The translations under genes and the position numbers were made by a program. Below, piece by piece: positions 63,189 to 64,000 of a DNA stretch of 64,000 nt (within the stretch, counting starts at the first letter, position 1; each line of letters begins with the position of its first letter). The notes under the pieces were generated by a model. It was not told the origin of the DNA. It ran no database searches and was given only the letters and a program-made list of their open reading frames with translations. The stretch is from CAWUKT01 sp964352215 (lineage in GTDB: Bacteria > Bacteroidota > Bacteroidia > J057 > JADKCL01), in NCBI GenBank assembly GCA_964352215.1, contig CAYGRE010000004.1, forward strand, positions 62,001 through 126,000. Reading direction: 5' to 3'.

Positions 63189-64000
63189 TCAACTGTTCTC
63201 TCCCATCAACTGTTCCAAGGCTTCCTTGATCATAGAATGTAGTTTTCTCAAGGTATCGTATTCAATAGAATAGGGTGGCATGAGGTAAATAACATTTCCC
63301 AGGGGCCGCAGTAATACTCCTCGCTCATAAAACCATTTCCCTACTTCTTTTCCGATTCCGCTCAGGTATCCCTGGCTTTCGTTCAGGACGATGTCCATGG
63401 CCAGGATCGTTCCGGTACAGCGAACATTGGTGAGCAGAGGATGCTCCTCTAACATCTGCCGGCCTTCCTCCTGGATTTTGCATATCTCAGCTACCCTGGC
63501 TTGGGTTTCTTCCTGCTCAAACAGGTCGAGGCTGGCATTGGCCGCTGCACACCCAAGTGGATTGGCAGTGAAGGAATGCCCATGAAACAACATCTTAGAG
63601 CGGTCCTCGTCCAGAAAGGCATTGTAAATCTCCTCGGTGGAGGCGGTAATGGCCAAAGGCAGGAATCCTCCGGTCAGCCCTTTGGACATGCAAATGATGT
63701 CTGGTGACTCGGCACACTGAAGGGCAGCCAAGAGGCTCCCCGTGCGGTAAAACCCAGTCATCACCTCATCGAAGATGACCAGAATACCTTTGGAATGACA
63801 ATAGCGAATGATCGCATCCAAGGTCTCTGGTGAATACATGAGCATCCCTCCTGCCCCCTGCACCAATGGCTCCAATATGATCGCAGCGAAATCCCGCTCT
63901 GCGGTCAAGTTCTCCAACTGCTCCAGGACCTTTTCCAGCCCTGAATTCAATTCGCCCGGACTGGATAAAAAATGCACATCGAACAGCAGTTCGTCAAAGG
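63189..64000 (-). CDS. bioA: Adenosylmethionine-8-amino-7-oxononanoate aminotransferase, partial at right edge
   Basis: BioA moves an amino group from S-adenosylmethionine to KAPA in biotin synthesis. Only the C-terminal ~270 residues are in the window; the frame runs past the right edge (upstream codons FDELLFDVHFLSS continue it). PLP motifs: IILEPLVQGAGGMLMYSP, VIFDEVMTGFYRTG (Asp that binds the pyridine), and Schiff-base Lys in CMSKGLTGGFLPLA; also HGHSFTANPLGCAAANASL and LRPLGNVIYLMPPY. The gene is a typical class III aminotransferase. Convergent with DUF4249. Confidence 0.95.
   Translation of the reverse strand, partial: FDELLFDVHFLSSPGELNSGLEKVLEQLENLTAERDFAAIILEPLVQGAGGMLMYSPETLDAIIRYCHSKGILVIFDEVMTGFYRTGSLLAALQCAESPDIICMSKGLTGGFLPLAITASTEEIYNAFLDEDRSKMLFHGHSFTANPLGCAAANASLDLFEQEETQARVAEICKIQEEGRQMLEEHPLLTNVRCTGTILAMDIVLNESQGYLSGIGKEVGKWFYERGVLLRPLGNVIYLMPPYSIEYDTLRKLHSMIKEALEQLMGENS

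Noticed and set aside
1..64000. tRNA, rRNA, IS elements and integrases
   Set aside because: No tRNA or rRNA signature, transposase or integrase motif was recognised in reading both strands; without covariance searches a very small RNA could be missed.

Overview
The window reads as chromosomal DNA of a gliding-type Bacteroidota, most likely of the Saprospiria/Lewinella-Haliscomenobacter branch. The reasons are many secreted proteins with type IX secretion system (T9SS) C-terminal sorting domains, a GldN homologue, SprB-type repeats, a giant protein with a gliding-motility-associated C-terminus, STN/carboxypeptidase-like TonB receptors, an ECF sigma/FecR pair, a LytTR system with a Reg_prop histidine kinase, and a probable EAD11 adaptor domain. 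No rRNA, tRNA, IS element or CRISPR array was seen. One 100-N gap lies at 26671-26770, inside a tandem repeat.

Layout. 1-12.4 kb is mostly core metabolism: a lipoprotein cut by the left edge, a DegT-family aminotransferase with a start-codon anomaly, carB, a glycosyltransferase, a TonB receptor, aroB and aroA. 12.5-25.8 kb holds secreted and surface proteins (a T9SS protein with an NlpC/papain-like domain, a 1810-residue adhesin-like protein, an M43 metalloprotease, a transglutaminase-like protein, VanZ, a VWA-like protein) plus a DEDDh exonuclease/GIY-YIG fusion. 25.8-27.2 kb is a non-coding repeat tract. 27.2-36.5 kb carries hypothetical proteins, an SDR oxidoreductase, a hotdog thioesterase and two large T9SS proteins. 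36.7-48.9 kb is the most interesting part: a LytTR two-component system diverges from a TonB-type outer-membrane protein followed by a previously uncalled 57-residue double-glycine peptide, a radical SAM/SPASM maturase, two accessory proteins, a C39-peptidase ABC exporter and a 55-residue membrane protein. This is a complete ribosomally made, post-translationally modified peptide (RiPP) locus. 48.9-54.9 kb has a probable EAD11-TM-SUMF1 protein, YqgE, an LRR protein and an orphan gldN. 55.0-63.2 kb is an ECF sigma / T9SS subtilase / FecR / STN-TonB receptor / DUF4249 operon. The right edge cuts bioA.

Working together. In the RiPP locus the peptide is probably bound and modified by the radical SAM enzyme, cut after Gly-Gly and exported by the C39 ABC transporter. 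The adjacent two-component system may control it through two 10-bp direct repeats in the divergent intergenic region. In the 55-63 kb operon the TonB receptor has the N-terminal signalling domain expected to talk to FecR, which would hold the sigma factor.

Several short tandem repeats (15, 19, 22, 24 and 44 bp units) occur between genes and inside coding linkers, and a ~135-bp dispersed intergenic element occurs twice with hairpins kept by different bases. All protein assignments are by reading motifs; no database search was run.
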